Shown: positions 48,002 through 60,250, counted from the stretch's first letter. The stretch: 64,000 nt of DNA from Clitoria ternatea (GCA_037962975.1 CM075671.1:45842501-45906500); one strand, 5' to 3'. A program made the numbers and translations. Notes: a model not told the origin generated them from the letters alone.

Positions 48002-48420
48002 ATGCCATTTGTTCGGTGACTGGAAGATAAATGTGCCATTTGTTCGGCGACAGGAAGGTAAAGGGGTGCCATTTGTCGGCGACTGGAAGGTAAAGGGGTG
48101 CCATTTGTTCGGCGACAGGAAGGTAAAGGGTGCCATTTGATCGGCAACTGGAAGATAAAGGGGTGCCATTTGATCGGCGACTGGAAGATAAAGGGTGCCA
48201 TTTGATCAGCGACAGGAAGGTAAAGGGTGCCATTTGATCGGCAACTGGAAGGTAAAGGGTGTCATTTGATCGGTAACTAGAAGATAAAGGGGTGCCATTT
48301 GATCGGCGACTGGAAGATAAAGGGTGCCATTTGATCGGCGACAGGAAGGTAAAGAGTTCCATTTGATCGGCAACTGGAAGATAATGGGGTGCCATTTGAT
48401 CAGCGACAGGAAGGTAAAGA
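48002..48420. repeat. Minisatellite, 13 units of 32-33 bp (GTGCCATTTGATCGGCGAC)
   Basis: Thirteen head-to-tail units of GTGCCATTTG(A/T)TCGGCGAC(T/A)GGAAG(A/G)TAAAGG were counted by eye. Variants (GACTGG-GATA, GACAGG-GGTA, AACTGG) recur in near-regular order, hinting at a three-unit higher-order repeat. The conserved parts are not separated by unique spacers, so this is not a CRISPR. Confidence 0.93.
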
Positions 48421-48454
48421 GTGAGGATGTTGCCTCTCGGTTGACTGAAAGGTA

Positions 48455-48563
48455 AAAATTGGGGGAGCTAACAGGACGTCTCATCCGAATTAACTCTCTA
48501 TTGACAGGGAACATAAAGATTGGGGGAGCTAACAAGACGTCTCGTCCGAATTAACTCTTTGTA
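48455..48563. repeat. Tandem dimer (GGGGGAGCTAACA(G/A)GACGTCTC)
   Basis: Two copies of a roughly 62-bp unit, ATTGGGGGAGCTAACAGGAC followed by GTCTCATCCGAATTAACTCT, start at about 48458 and 48520, just downstream of the minisatellites. Confidence 0.85.
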
Positions 48564-49585
48564 CCTAAAAGCTCGGGGTGATGCCCCGGTTTGTCATGAC
48601 TGAAGCCCTTGACTGAAAAAGAATAAATTTGGGGTGATGCCCCAGTTTGAGATGGTTTGAAAGAATCTTGGGGTATTGCCCCTTGTTTGAAAGAAGGAGG
48701 CCTGGGGTGATGCCCCAGCTTCTGGAGATATCTGGGGAGATGCCCCAGTTTGAACTTTTTTTTTTGGAAATTCGGGGTACTGCCCCTTGACTGGAAGAGT
48801 GATCTAGGGAGATGCCCCAGTTTGAGCTTTTTAGTGAGAGGAGTATGATGGGTGCTAGTTTTGTAATGGTGAACTAACTGGGGAAGGACAAGTCTTCTTA
48901 ATCCTGATAAAAGAAACATCCTGGTTGAGGGAGCTGAGTCCATTTTACGGTTTTCCTCGGGGGGAACCCTCGGTCTGCGTTCCACTTAGGTACGAACGGT
49001 GGGTCTTGCTGGGGGAAAGCTTTGGTGAATACCTGCTTTTGGATGATGGATTCTGGTCGTCCCCTTTAACAAGAAAGTGAGTTAGTATAAAAAGACTTAC
49101 AGGTAAATCTTCCCTGGCGACTAGCTTTTTAAGGTAACTCATGGATGAAATAGAAACATCCTCTGACTTTGGCGAGCGTATTTAGCGGAGATGGTTATGC
49201 TTATACCAAGCGAAGTCTGGCGCTAGGATGTATTTCGTTCCCCATAACTTTATGCTTTTGACTGAGGATTGATAGTTGTGGGGAACTCCATGATTTCCCA
49301 GTTGTCCAGTTCTTGACTGGGTGAGCAAGCATGCACCAATTCCACATCATAGCTGGGCCCATCTCCAACCATGGCCACCTGACCCGGATATATAATCCCG
49401 GCGCTCTTGAAGCTTTGATAGAGGTCACAGATAGGGATTCTAGCAGTATTGAATTCTTGACTGGTAAGGCGAGCAATCCTTATCTCCCTTCTTTCTTCTC
49501 CTACCCTTTTTCTGTCAGCTGTTGTAGGCTTGTACCCCAGACCGTATCTATCCTTGTTCTCTGGGAGGCATATAGGTTGGGTTCC

Positions 49586-51469
49586 TGATAAGTCTTGAAA
49601 AGACTTAATTATTCCACTGTTTATTTAACATAAATTACTAAGTATTGTCTAGTTTTGATATTATTATTTAATAATGTGTTAATAATTCATGTTTTAGTTA
49701 ATTATTTCAAAAGTATGCTATTTATGTAAGAAACCGATTGAAAATATTAATTAGATAAGGAATTTTGAAGTATTTATAAATTCACTAAGCAGCCAGCGTA
49801 TAATTGCTAGGCAAGTAGCTGTTTATTGGTGCAGGAACAGGGCGGACTCAAGATAAGAAGAAAATTCCGAGTGAAATCCTACAAATCCGAGCAGAAATTG
49901 ATAAATCCGAGTGAGACTTCCTGAATCCGACTGAAAAGAGCCCAAATACTGACCAAGCGAGACTTCAAGTAAGCTAACTTAAGAAGACTCCCAAGACACC
50001 GACTCCGAAAGAGAACAAGGGCTCGAAATATTGCATGAAGAACCCGAACGCCAACTGCAGAATACCGATTAAATAATCAACTCGCTCAAGCGGGAGTTAA
50101 ATTCGCTAAAGCGAAGGATAAAAATTAGCTCAAGCGAAGCAATCACGCTTGAGCGAGAAAACCATTTTGTATTACATATTTCCAATTCGCCCAAGCTTCG
50201 CCATAACGCTTAAGCGACCAAGCAACACTGTAGTACAATTCCCGAACTCGCCCAAGCGAGAGCTTAATCCGCTCAAGCGAAAACCCAGCAGCTGAAGCGA
50301 AAAAGCAGTAACTTAAACCCTGTTTCTTCCCTCCAACAACACACACCTGGTGCAATACTGTTTCCGCTTCCATTGCCTTCTTCTTCACTGCTGCAACCTT
50401 AGTAACTTAAGTAGTGAACTGTCAATTAGCTGGTGCTGCGCTGTAAATTAGCTAAGGCTGAGCTGGATCCTGTTAAGAGCTGAGCTGTAATTAGTTGGTT
50501 ACTCTGTAAACTGTGTAATTAGTTTTATTCGTTAACTTAAGTTCTCTAAGTTATGAGTTAAGTTAGTTAGTTTAGTTAGATGCCTATATATATTCATGTA
50601 CATACTCTGTAAAAGTGTGTGGAGACAGAGAATACAGGGAACACATTCTTTTTCATTCAAAACTTCGAACATCTTACTACTTCATTTTCTTTCTCTAATT
50701 CCTCTCCTCCATGACGTTCCACAATCCTTCAATGGAACTGAAGTCAATGGAGTTCTAAATCCCTAAGGTTGGGATTGCGAAGGTGAACAATGGAGTCTTG
50801 AAGCTGTGAGCAAGTAGATCGACTTCTAGATCTTGAGGCGAACAAGCTGAGGAGTGGAGCAGAATCGCTGGATTGACAAATCCAGAACTGATGAAGAACT
50901 TCGCCAGTGAGGAATCATGGTTGAAGCTTAGGTAACTTCCAGCTTTCTAACTAGTTCAGGCCTAATCAATTTAGGTGAATAGTTAGAGTTCAACCTCCAA
51001 TTTCGCATTAGATTCTTAGGTTAATCGAGCACTTAAGGAATTAAGGTTCATTGCTTAAGGATTAGTGTTTTTCACCTAAGGAATTAGGGAATAACCACAA
51101 GCGGATTGTCCTCTAGATTGTGAAGTTCGATTATACTTAATTGCATGTTTCTTGAGGAGATTGTGAGCCGAAGCAATCCTGACCTATTTTCTATTAATCA
51201 CTTTCCTCATTTCACTTTAACTCTGTTTCTGAAAATACAAAAACAACTATAAAACACTAAAACCATAAAAACCAAATGAACTTCATGTATTTTCTGTTGG
51301 TTCAGCTTGTACCAGTCCTAGATTGAGGTACTTACCACAATCCCTGTGGGACGATCAATTACACTACAATTTTAACGACTGGTGCGCTTGCCAAAGTGTA
51401 AATTCGAGAGTCACATTTTATTTTACTAAGATTTTTACACCAAATTAATGGCTCAGGATTTCAGCATCA
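49586..51469 (+). repeat. Athila A 5' LTR
   Basis: It begins TGATAAGTCTTGAAAAG and ends TTTCAGCATCA, 1884 bp. It contains CGCTCAAGCG/CGCTTGAGCG motifs around 50085-50300 and several CCGAGTG words around 49868-49930. Only one LTR is in the window, so the ends rest on TG...CA, the adjacent primer-binding site and comparison with element B. Confidence 0.85.
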
Positions 51470-51475
51470 AGTTAA

Positions 51476-51494
51476 TGGCGCCGTTGCCGGGGAT
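51476..51494 (+). other. Athila A primer-binding site
   Basis: TGGCGCCGTTGCCGGGGAT lies six bases after the LTR end. This is the standard Athila primer-binding site, usually assigned to tRNA-Asp. Confidence 0.92.
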
Positions 51495-51642
51495 TGTTGA
51501 GTAATATCAATAATCCTTGGACTGGTACTAGACTGAACCATTTGCTTTTGTTTCTATTTGCAGTCATTACGTATTTTTTTTAGTAGTTATTGTTTTGTGT
51601 AGTTGTAGCTGTGAGTTGCATTGTCGTGTAAACAATTGTTGT

Positions 51643-54600
51643 ATGCAGTCAAGGAGTAGAGGAGAACCTTTCTTCTTTGATCCTGACATCGATTTGTTAG
51701 AACGTAGATTAAGAAAAGAGAAAAAGCAAAAAGAAGAAAAAGAAATGGAACAGAGGAGAGTTACACTAGGTGACTACTCCAGGCCGAATGAAGAAGGATC
51801 GCAAGCTAGCATCCTTAGGCCACCGATTGCAGCTAACAATTTTGAACTAAAACCAGCTTTACTGCAGCTGGTAAGAAATGAACAATTCGGAGGAAGTGAG
51901 GTTGAGGATCTAAATTTGCATTTAGCAACCTTCCTCCAAATTTGTGATACAGTAAAAATGAATGGGGTCCCTGAAGAAGCAATCCGACTAAGGTTGTTTC
52001 CATTTTCTCTAAGGGACCGAGCAAAAGCCTGGTTGCAGAGTCAACCGAGAGGCAGTATCTCCACCTGGGAGGATTTGCAAAGGAAATTTTTGATTAAATA
52101 CTTCCCTCCTTCTAAATATGCAAAACTGCGCAATGAAATTACATGTTTCCAGCAAAGAGAAGGCGAGTCCTTGATGGAAGCATGGGATAGGTATAAAGAA
52201 AGCTTGAGGAGATGTCCTCATCATCAGATTTCTGATGTACAGCAGGTGACTATTTTCTATAATGGTGTCAGGCCAGCTACCAGAGTCTTGATTGATGCCT
52301 CGGCTGGAGGCTCATTAACAACTAAAACTGTAGAAGAAGCTATAGAGCTGATTGATGTGATGGCTTCTAATGAATGTCTGATTAGTGAGAGGAACCAAGT
52401 CCCTAGGAGAGGAATATTAGAATTAGAAGCACAAGATGCCTATCTAGCTCAGAGCAAACTGATGACTCAGGCTTTGGAAAAATTAAGCATTCAGATTTCA
52501 GAACTCCAAAAGCCGAGTCAAGTTTCTATGATCAGTTGTGACTTTTGTGGTGGAGACCATGAAAATGGAATGTGTGATCCAGTTGTGCCTTCCGAGCAAG
52601 TGAATTATATGGGGCAGCAACAGTATCAAAGGAATTATCCTTCTAATTCCTTCAATCCTAATTACAGGAGCCACCCCAATTTTTCCTGGCAGAAAGGTCC
52701 ACATTTGAATCAGAATATCCCACCGAGTCAACCCACAAATAGACCACAACAACCTTCTCACCCTCCTGTTAAAGAAAAATCCGAACTCGAGAATGTACTT
52801 TCTCAGTTTATCCAGGCCACTCAGGCCAGTTTTAAGAATCAGGAAGCATCCATAAGAAATTTAGAAAATCAAGTAGGACAGCTTTCTAAACAATTAGCTG
52901 AGAGGCAAGCAGGCAATTTCCCTGGAGATACCGAGGTAAATCCAAGGGAACATTGCAAGGCCATAATTACTAGGAGTGGAAAAATTATTTCTCCATCTCC
53001 GGGTCAAGAAATAAGTTTAGAAAAAGAAAAAGAAATAATACAAGAAACCGAGCAGGACAATAAAGATGAAGTAGAAAATAAAAATGAATCAGAAAAAGAA
53101 AAAGAAAATAAAGTCCATCAAAAGAAAAAGAAAAAGGTTGATCTGATTCTGGAGGAAGCTTCTAAGCTGACTCCTGAAAAACTGAGGAATGCTCCATTTC
53201 CGCACAGGTTTAAAAAGCAAATAGAGGAGCAGAAGTTTGCTAGGTTCTTAGAGGTCTTCAAGAAACTTCACATTAATATCCCTTTTGCTGAGGCATTGCA
53301 GGAGATGCCTTCCTATGCAAAATTTTTAAAAGAACTATTGTCTAAGAAGAGGAAGCTTAAGGGGGATGAAATGATTACTCTCACTCAAGAGTGTAGCGCA
53401 ATCATTCAAAAGAAACTTCCCCAAAAGCTAGAGGATCCTGGATCTTTCACAATACCATGTGCAATAGGGGATATTCATGTAGGAAGTGCTCTCTGTGACC
53501 TAGGAGCCAATATAAATCTGATGCCTCTATCGTTGATGAAAAAACTGGGAATTAATGACTTGCAACCGACTCGCATGTCCTTGCAGTTGGCTGACAGGTC
53601 CATTAAATATCCCCAAGGGATGCTGGAAGACTTGTTAGTAAAAGTAGATAAATTTATCTTTCCAGCAGACTTCATAGTGTTGGATATGGAAGCTGACCGA
53701 GAGATCCCTTTGATCTTAGGTAGACCCTTCCTAGCTACTGGCAGAGCATTGATTGATGTGGAAAAAGGTGAACTCATGCTGAGAGTTCAGGAGGAGCAAG
53801 TAATTTTTAATGTCTTCAATTCCATGAAACATCCGACTGAATGGATGGATTGCCTAATGATTGAAGAGGTTGAAAATTACCAGACTCCCTTACTGCTAAA
53901 AACTAAGGAAGAGGCTCTACGAACTTTTTTTTAGGATGACTTTGACTCTGAGACCGAGTCAATTGACTCTCACTCGGAAATACTAGACCTACTGGAAGTT
54001 TTAGAAGTAGGTGATTTCGAAAAGAAAAATGATTTGGAAAATACTGAAGCTGAGAAAGGAAAGGAATTTTCGGAAGAAAAATGTGATTTAAAACCTTTAC
54101 CTTCTCATCTGAAATATGTTTTCCTGAGAGGAAATGACACTCATCCTGTCATTATTAATGCCGACTTAAAAGAAGAGGATGAGAATAAACTAGTTGGGGT
54201 ATTAAAGGCTCATGAATCTGCCATTGGCTGGAACATTTCTGACTTGAAGGGAATCAGTCCATCCTTTTGTATGCATAAAATCCTGATGGAGGATGACTAT
54301 TCCCCTGTTGTACAGCCACAACGCAGATTGAACCCCATTATGAAGGAAGCAGTGAGAAAGGAAGTGGTCAAGCTCCTTGATGCGGGAATCATTTACCCGA
54401 TCTCGGACAGCACTTGGATTAGCCCAGTCCAAGTGGTACCCAAGAAGGGAGGAATGACGACTGTAAGAAATGACCAGGGTGAAATCATTGCCACTCGGCC
54501 AACTACAGGCTGGAGGATGTGCATTGATTACAGAAGGCTGAATAACTCTACTCGGAAAGACCATTTCCCCATTCCGTTTGTTGATCAAATGCTTGAGAGG

Positions 54601-56970
54601 TTATCAGGACATGAGTACTATTGTTTTCTTGATGGGTACTCGGGTTATAACCAAATTGTGGTTGACCCGAAGGATCAAGAAAAGACTGTCTTCACATGTC
54701 CCTATGGAATTTTTGCATACAGGCGCATGCCGTTCGGCTTGTGCAACGCTCCAGCAACCTTCCAAAGGTGCATGCTGGCAATTTTTGGGGATATGGTGGA
54801 GAAATTTATTGAAGTATTCATGGATGACTTCTCGGTATTTGGGAGCAATTTTGACACATGCCTCAGCAACTTAGCTAAGGTGCTGATGAGATGTCAAGAG
54901 ACCAATCTCGTTCTTAACTGGGAGAAATGCCATTTTATGGTTAAGGAAAGGATAGTCCTTGGCCATAGGATCTCTGCTGAGGGCATGCAGGTGGACCGAG
55001 CAAAAATTGAAATTATTGAAAAACTTCCTCCTCCAATCAACGTGAAAGGAGTAAGGAGTTTTCTAGGATGTGCTGGGTTCTATAGAAGGTTCATAAAAGA
55101 TTTTTCAAAAATAGCTAAGCCTTTGACCGACTTGCTTGTGAAAGATCAGGTGTTTGCATTTAATGAAAATTGTGTCAAGGCATTTGAAACATTGAAACAA
55201 AGTCTGACTTCAGCTCCGATCCTTGCATCACCCGACTGGTCTTTACCGTTTGAATTGATGTGTGATGCAAGTGACTTTACAATCGGAGCTGTGCTGGGTC
55301 AGAGAAAAGAGAAATTAACTCATGTGATCTATTATGCTAGTAAAGTGTTAAATGAAAATCAAATACATTACACCACGACTGAAAAAGAAATGCTTGCTGT
55401 GGTGTATGCATTTGATAAATTTCGTGCATACTTGATTGGTGCCAAAGTCATCGTATATACAGACCACTCGGCAATCAAGTATTTACTAGCTAAAAAAGAG
55501 TCTAAACCGAGACTGATTAGGTGGGTTCTGTTACTCCAAGAGTTTGACTTAGAAATACGAGACAAAAAAGGAGTAGAGAACTCAGTTGCAGACCAATTGT
55601 CTCGTCTGGAAGTTGAGTCGAATTCTGTCTTAATAAAAGAGGAATTTCCAGACGAAAAGTTGATGGCCATTATAACTGGGCCATGGTACGCTGACATGGC
55701 AAACTTTAAAAGTGCCTCAGTGGTACCTGATGGTTGGACATCCCAAATGAGAAAAAAATTCTTTCATGATAGTAAGGCTTTTCTATGGGATGATCCATTT
55801 TTGTTTAAAATAGGCATAGATGGAGTAATCAGGCGCTGTGTGCTTGAATCCGAGCAAGAAAGGCTCTTGTGGCACTGCCACGATTCTTATTACGGAGGTC
55901 ATCATGGTGCCTCCCGTACCGCAGCAAAGGTGTTGCAGAGTGGCTTTTATTGGCCAACTATCTTTCAGGATTCCAAAGAATATGTAAAAAGGTGTGATAA
56001 ATGTCAAAGGAGCGGAGGTCTCTCTGCAAAAGCTGGCATGCCTTTGACAAATATTCTAATTGTGGAATTATTTGACGTTTGGGGTATCGACTTCATGGGA
56101 CCCTTCCCTAAGTCGCTCTCCAACGAATACATTCTTGTTGCTGTGGACTATGTCTCCAAATGGGTGGAGGCAATTCCGACCCGAACCAATGATGCACAGG
56201 TTGTGCTTAGGTTCATCAAGAAGAATATTTTCTCTAGGTTTGGAGTTCCGAGAGTAATTATTAGTGATGGGGGTTCACATTTTTGCAATAAGATAATGGA
56301 AAAAGCCCTGCGTCACTATGAGGTTTTACATAAGTTATCAACTCCTTACCATCCACAGACTTGTGGACAAGTCGAACTGTCCAATAGAGAAATCAAGAGA
56401 ATTTTAGAAAAAGTGGTCGGAAAATCCAGAAAAGATTGGTCGGTAAAATTAGATGATGCATTGTGGGCTTACCGAACAGCTTTCAAAACTCCGATTGGCA
56501 TGTCCCCGTATCAATTGGTGTACGGTAAGGCTTGCCATCTCCCTGTGGAGTTGGAACACAAAGCGTGGTGGGCCACAAAGCTATTAAATTAGGACATTGA
56601 CCAGTCTCAGGAGGAAAGAGTTTTGAAACTCCATGAATTAGAGGAGTTCCGACTCAACGCTTATCAAAGTGCCTCCATTTATAAGGAGAAAACAAAGAAA
56701 TGGCATGATAAGCGAATTAATAAGAAAGAGTTTCAGAAGGACGATCAGGTTTTGTTATTCAATTCCCGACTGAAACTCTTCCCTGGAAAACTTAGATCCA
56801 AGTGGTCCGGGCCTTTTACTGTAAATGAGGTTTTTCCTCATGGTGCAGTCGAACTGAAAGATCCGACTACCGATCGGATTTTTAAGGTGAATGGCCAGCG
56901 ACTCAAACTCTACTTTGGAGGAGAGTTTGATAGGCAGAAAACCTCCTTGTTACTGAAGCCATCTTCTTAG
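51643..56970 (+). pseudogene. Athila A gag-pol (gag, protease, RT, RNase H, integrase) with two in-frame TAG codons
   Basis: One frame runs from MQSRSRGEPFFFDPDID (51643; upstream codons are low-complexity) to 56970, interrupted only by TAG at 53932 and 56590. Gag retrotrans domain (LRLFPFSLRDRAKAWL, FPPSKYAKLRNEI), a short zinc finger CDFCGGDHENGMC near 52543, protease (LCDLGANINLMPLS, LILGRPFLATG), RT (WRMCIDYRRLN, FLDGYSGYNQI, FMDD near 54817), RNase H (CDASDFTIGAVLG, YTDHSAIKYL, NSVADQLSRL), integrase (CHDSYYGGHH ... CDKCQ finger, WGIDFMGPFP, ISDGGSHF, LSNREIKRIL). The 53932 stop sits between protease and RT after eight T's; the 56590 stop is in the integrase tail. It is otherwise remarkably intact. 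Confidence 0.93.
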
Positions 56971-57377
56971 ATACAATAAGGTCAAGCTAGTGACCCTAAA
57001 GAAGCGCTCTAGGGAGGCAGCCCTATGTTCCGATTGTTTTGTTTAGAACTTTGAATCAAAATGAATAAAAAGAAGAAAAAAAACTAAAAACTAAATAAAT
57101 GAAGTTTGTGAAGTTGAAGAAGGAAATCCGAGCTAGATTCTTCTATTTTCGCTCAGGCGAAGCACGTGTAGCTTAGGCGAGACACTGTTGGGTGTTGTTT
57201 CACAGTTAAGCAAGAAATTACTAAGTCTTGAGTAAAAATAGTGCACTCGGATAACTGTTACTTATTTCTAATCCTTCTTCCCGATTGAATTTCACTCGTC
57301 ATTTTTCAATAAAATTTCAAATTCTGATGCGAAAAAAAAATAAAAAAAAATAAATAAAATAAAATAAAATAAAATAA

Positions 57378-57409
<32 letters not shown>

Positions 57410-58465
57410 AAGACTTTGAAGGATTTCTGATCGATGATGTAATGAACGGGTCAGATTGTGAAAAGTGACTTAATTCAGTCGGCTTTTCATCACTCAGATT
57501 CCTCACTCATCACAATCAGTATTGTATCCATTGGTCTCTTATGCACGCGGTCTTTCGTTTTTTCATTTATCCACTCGGCTTTCTCTAGTAGTCGGTTTCT
57601 TCCACTCGGATCTCTCATTTCTCACTCCTCACTCAGTTTCTTTCATTTATGTGTCACTCGGCCTCCTTTTCATATATTATGTTGTCCACTCTCAACCGTC
57701 ACTCATTCCCATACTTTATCTCTTCCTCTCAGTCGTTGATTCATTCATTCATGTTTTCAATCCACCTGAGTTCTTTCTCGATTTCATCACCCGATCTCTC
57801 TGCATGTGTTGGTTGTTCATCCAGCTTTTCATTCACTCATTCTTCGTCTACTCATTTTGTCACTCAATAGTCTTCTTCTTTATCCATTCGGTATTCTGAT
57901 TCACTCGGACCCCTATGCAGTCATTCTTATATTCACTCATTTTTCTCACTCAGTCGTTCCATATCATTCTGACTTTCGTTGTTCACCTCATTTTTCACTC
58001 ATTTTTCAGCCACTCAGTATATCCATCCACTCAGTATCGTTGTTTCATTCCACCTACTGTCTTTCTCAGTTTTCTCACGTTGTGCTTTTCTTTTTCATCT
58101 ACTCGTGTTTCATTCGCGATTGTTACACTCAGTATTTCCAGTCACTCAATTTCCTGTCATCTCGTTTTTCATTCCACTGTATTTGTTTTGTTTACTCGGC
58201 CTTTCATTTACTCGGTATTTCATTCATTCCATTTTCTACTCCTGTCATTTTCGTTCTTCGCCCGAACTCTCATTATTATTCACTCATTCTTCATATCTCA
58301 GATCTAGATTACTCGGTTTCTTCCACTCCCTCCTTCATTTACTCATCTCCTTCGTTGATCGATATACCCTTTACTCATCTCCACTCGGAATATTCTCATT
58401 CGTTCTCCTCTTTCATTCTTTCATCCACTCGTCTTTGTCATTCACCATCAATCTACTCGTCCGTC
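56971..58465. other. Athila A 3' untranslated region
   Basis: It starts with the conserved post-pol block GTCAAGCTAGTGACC...AAGCGCT...GGGAGGCAGCCC (56981-57023), also present in element B. It continues through an A-rich microsatellite to a T/C-rich tract saturated with CACTCGG/CACTCA (57470-58460). Long Ser/Phe/His-rich plus-strand frames in this tract are low-complexity readings, not genes. Confidence 0.7.
57331..57411. repeat. (AAATA)n / poly-A-rich microsatellite
   Basis: Repeats of AAAATA and AAATA extend for about 80 bp on the plus strand in the untranslated region of Athila A. Confidence 0.9.
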
Positions 58466-60226
58466 TGATAAGTGCTTATTTTGTGATTAAATTCATGACT
58501 TAATTGGATCCATTTCCTGAAATACTTAACTAGATTGATAAAATTGAGCATGATTTTTATTATAAATAATAATGTGTTAAGTAAATAAGCTTGCTCTGAA
58601 AAATATTGAAGACAGGTTCCAAAAGCTTGAAAGAAATTCAAGAGGATTCAGCATCATCAGAACCCCACGCTTAAGGGTAACCTCGAGCACGCTTGAGCGC
58701 AACCTTGTTGAAGGACTAAAGAAAACAGAGAAGCTTCAGGACCCTCTCACGCTCAAGCGGGAGAACGCGTCGCTTGAGCGTGCGCCCTAAAGCGCCCAAG
58801 CAAGGAGCAAGCGTGACCCTGAGCGTGGATTGAAGGACAACAAGCAGCATCAGACTTACCCGCGCTTGAGCGTGAGAAGGGGACGCTCGAGCGTGAACAC
58901 AAGAGCGCTTGAGCGCGGCTGAAAAGGATCAAGCGTGAGCGTGAGCGTGACTCTGCGCATGAGGCACGCTTGAGCATGACTAAAGGAAGCTTGAGCGTGA
59001 CTAGGCACATGAAGGGCGCTTGAGCGTAGGCTTTACACGCTTGAGCGTGAGGAATGGATATTAAGGTCTCGCTTGAGCGTGGTTGTTTCAGCTTGAGCGT
59101 GCGACCATCAGTAAGCATCAGAACCCTTCACGCTTGAGCGCGACCATCAAGCTCAAGCGTGACTCAGACAGCGTGGGCTTCTTAATTCTTTATTCACCCG
59201 TAATGCGATGCAAACTCATCCACTTTCTGCTGTTTCCACCAGTCTCTGAAAGATGCCGCATGGGTTCTACGCAAGTGGGTAAGAGAAGCTGAGCCAAAAA
59301 CTCCTATAAAGCAAGCTGCAAACAGGGCATCAGGAAGCTCCTAACATCATCTGATACATCATTTCATCCTCTGTATTTTTCATTTCACACTTTCCATTTT
59401 CCGTATTCATTTCTTTGATGGTGAAAATGCAAGGCATGAGTAACTAATCTCCCTTATGGGATTGGCTGTAATCCATTCAACACTGAAGTAATGCTGTCGT
59501 AAGTTTTCATTGAGTAATGAGATTTGATAAAGTTTCTGTATTTCCTTCTGCGTTTAATGCCTGAAAGTACTTGATCACTATTTTCTTGTTCTAAGTTTTC
59601 TTGAGTATGCTGGGAAGTGACTTTTGAAAGCAGACCCTGAAAGAAATGCTTGTTGTGAGTAGGTAGCCAGGGATGGCGTCTAACGCAACAAACGTCAAAA
59701 CAATCGATCGATAATGCTGGAATGGTTTCCAAAGTGACTGAGGGATCAGCGGTTTGGAAATCATTCTTATGAATTTTGTAGTCGAGGGATCGATGCAAAT
59801 GACTTTGATTGTGACGTAGACTTATCTTTTCAATTTACTTATATGGAAACTTATGCAGCTTACAGAGGTGAAGATGTGATGAAGCCAATCCCTGTTTTAC
59901 AAAACTGATTTTTCCAACATCATTTACTGTTATATTTTGCAAAGTGCTATCCTCTGTTATTTTGTTACTTACTGTTTTTCATTCAGCAACATTCACAACA
60001 AATCAAAACTGAAACTTTCTGCCTAATCAATTCAAACTAAGATCTTCATTCTAGCACCTCCTCAGTGGAACGACAACTATACTATATTACAACTTCTGTG
60101 TTTAAACTTGGCACATCCATTTCATTGAGTCCATATTATACAAACTTGATTCTCTCTCAGTGAACTCTTCATTCCACTATCTCAAACATCACCACCACAA
60201 CCCCCTTACCAAGTAATGGCTCATCA
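58466..60226 (+). repeat. Athila B 5' LTR
   Basis: It begins TGATAAGTGCTTATTTTGTG and ends GGCTCATCA, 1761 bp. The start is repeated at 63869. It carries a dense CGCTTGAGCGTGA array (58666-59165) and the GGCATGAGTAACTAA word near 59433. Confidence 0.9.
58666..59165. repeat. Array of about 20 CGCTTGAGCGTGA motifs (Athila B LTR)
   Basis: ACGCTTGAGCGTGA, GCTCAAGCG and looser GAGCGTGAGCGTGA runs fill 500 bp in both orientations. Each CGCT-TGA-GCG word is a short inverted repeat with a three-base centre. Confidence 0.9.
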
Positions 60227-60231
60227 AGTTT

Positions 60232-60250
60232 TGGCGCCGTTGCCGGGGAG
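60232..60250 (+). other. Athila B primer-binding site
   Basis: TGGCGCCGTTGCCGGGGAG lies five bases after the LTR end, sharing its first 18 bases with element A's site. Confidence 0.92.

Larger units (their letters stand above)
47281..49585. other. Ogre/Tat-like internal leader with minisatellites, no supported gene
   Basis: It starts GATGCCCCTCTTTAC and includes T/G-rich low complexity (47540-47640), three minisatellite types (47780-48560) and many GGGGTGATGCCCCAGTTTGA-like blocks (48575-48835), usual in Ogre-like leaders. The 49200-49500 part may be a decayed coding piece, but I could not identify it. It ends at the Athila A insertion. Confidence 0.5.
49586..58465 (+). mobile_element. Athila-type Gypsy retrotransposon A (3' end outside the window)
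   Basis: 5' LTR 49586-51469, primer-binding site at 51476, gag-pol 51643-56970, and a long 3' untranslated region. The visible target copy on the left is GTTCC (49581-49585). At 58466 a second Athila-type element starts inside the untranslated part. A's own polypurine tract and 3' LTR are not seen before that point and should lie to the right of the window. No chromodomain and no env-like ORF were found in the visible part. Confidence 0.85.

Noticed and set aside
47793..48395. 200-codon minus-strand ORF with repeated PVADQMAPFTFLSP
   Set aside because: It is a translation of the 32-33-bp minisatellite. All three minus frames stay open for the same reason.
48002..48420. Possible CRISPR-like array
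   Set aside because: Whole units repeat head to tail without unique spacers, and this is plant nuclear DNA. It is a minisatellite.
57458..58503. Several overlapping Ser/Phe/His-rich ORFs of 93-220 codons
   Set aside because: The tract is T/C-rich with repeated CACTCGG/TTCATTC words, so all plus frames lack stops. No domain is visible.
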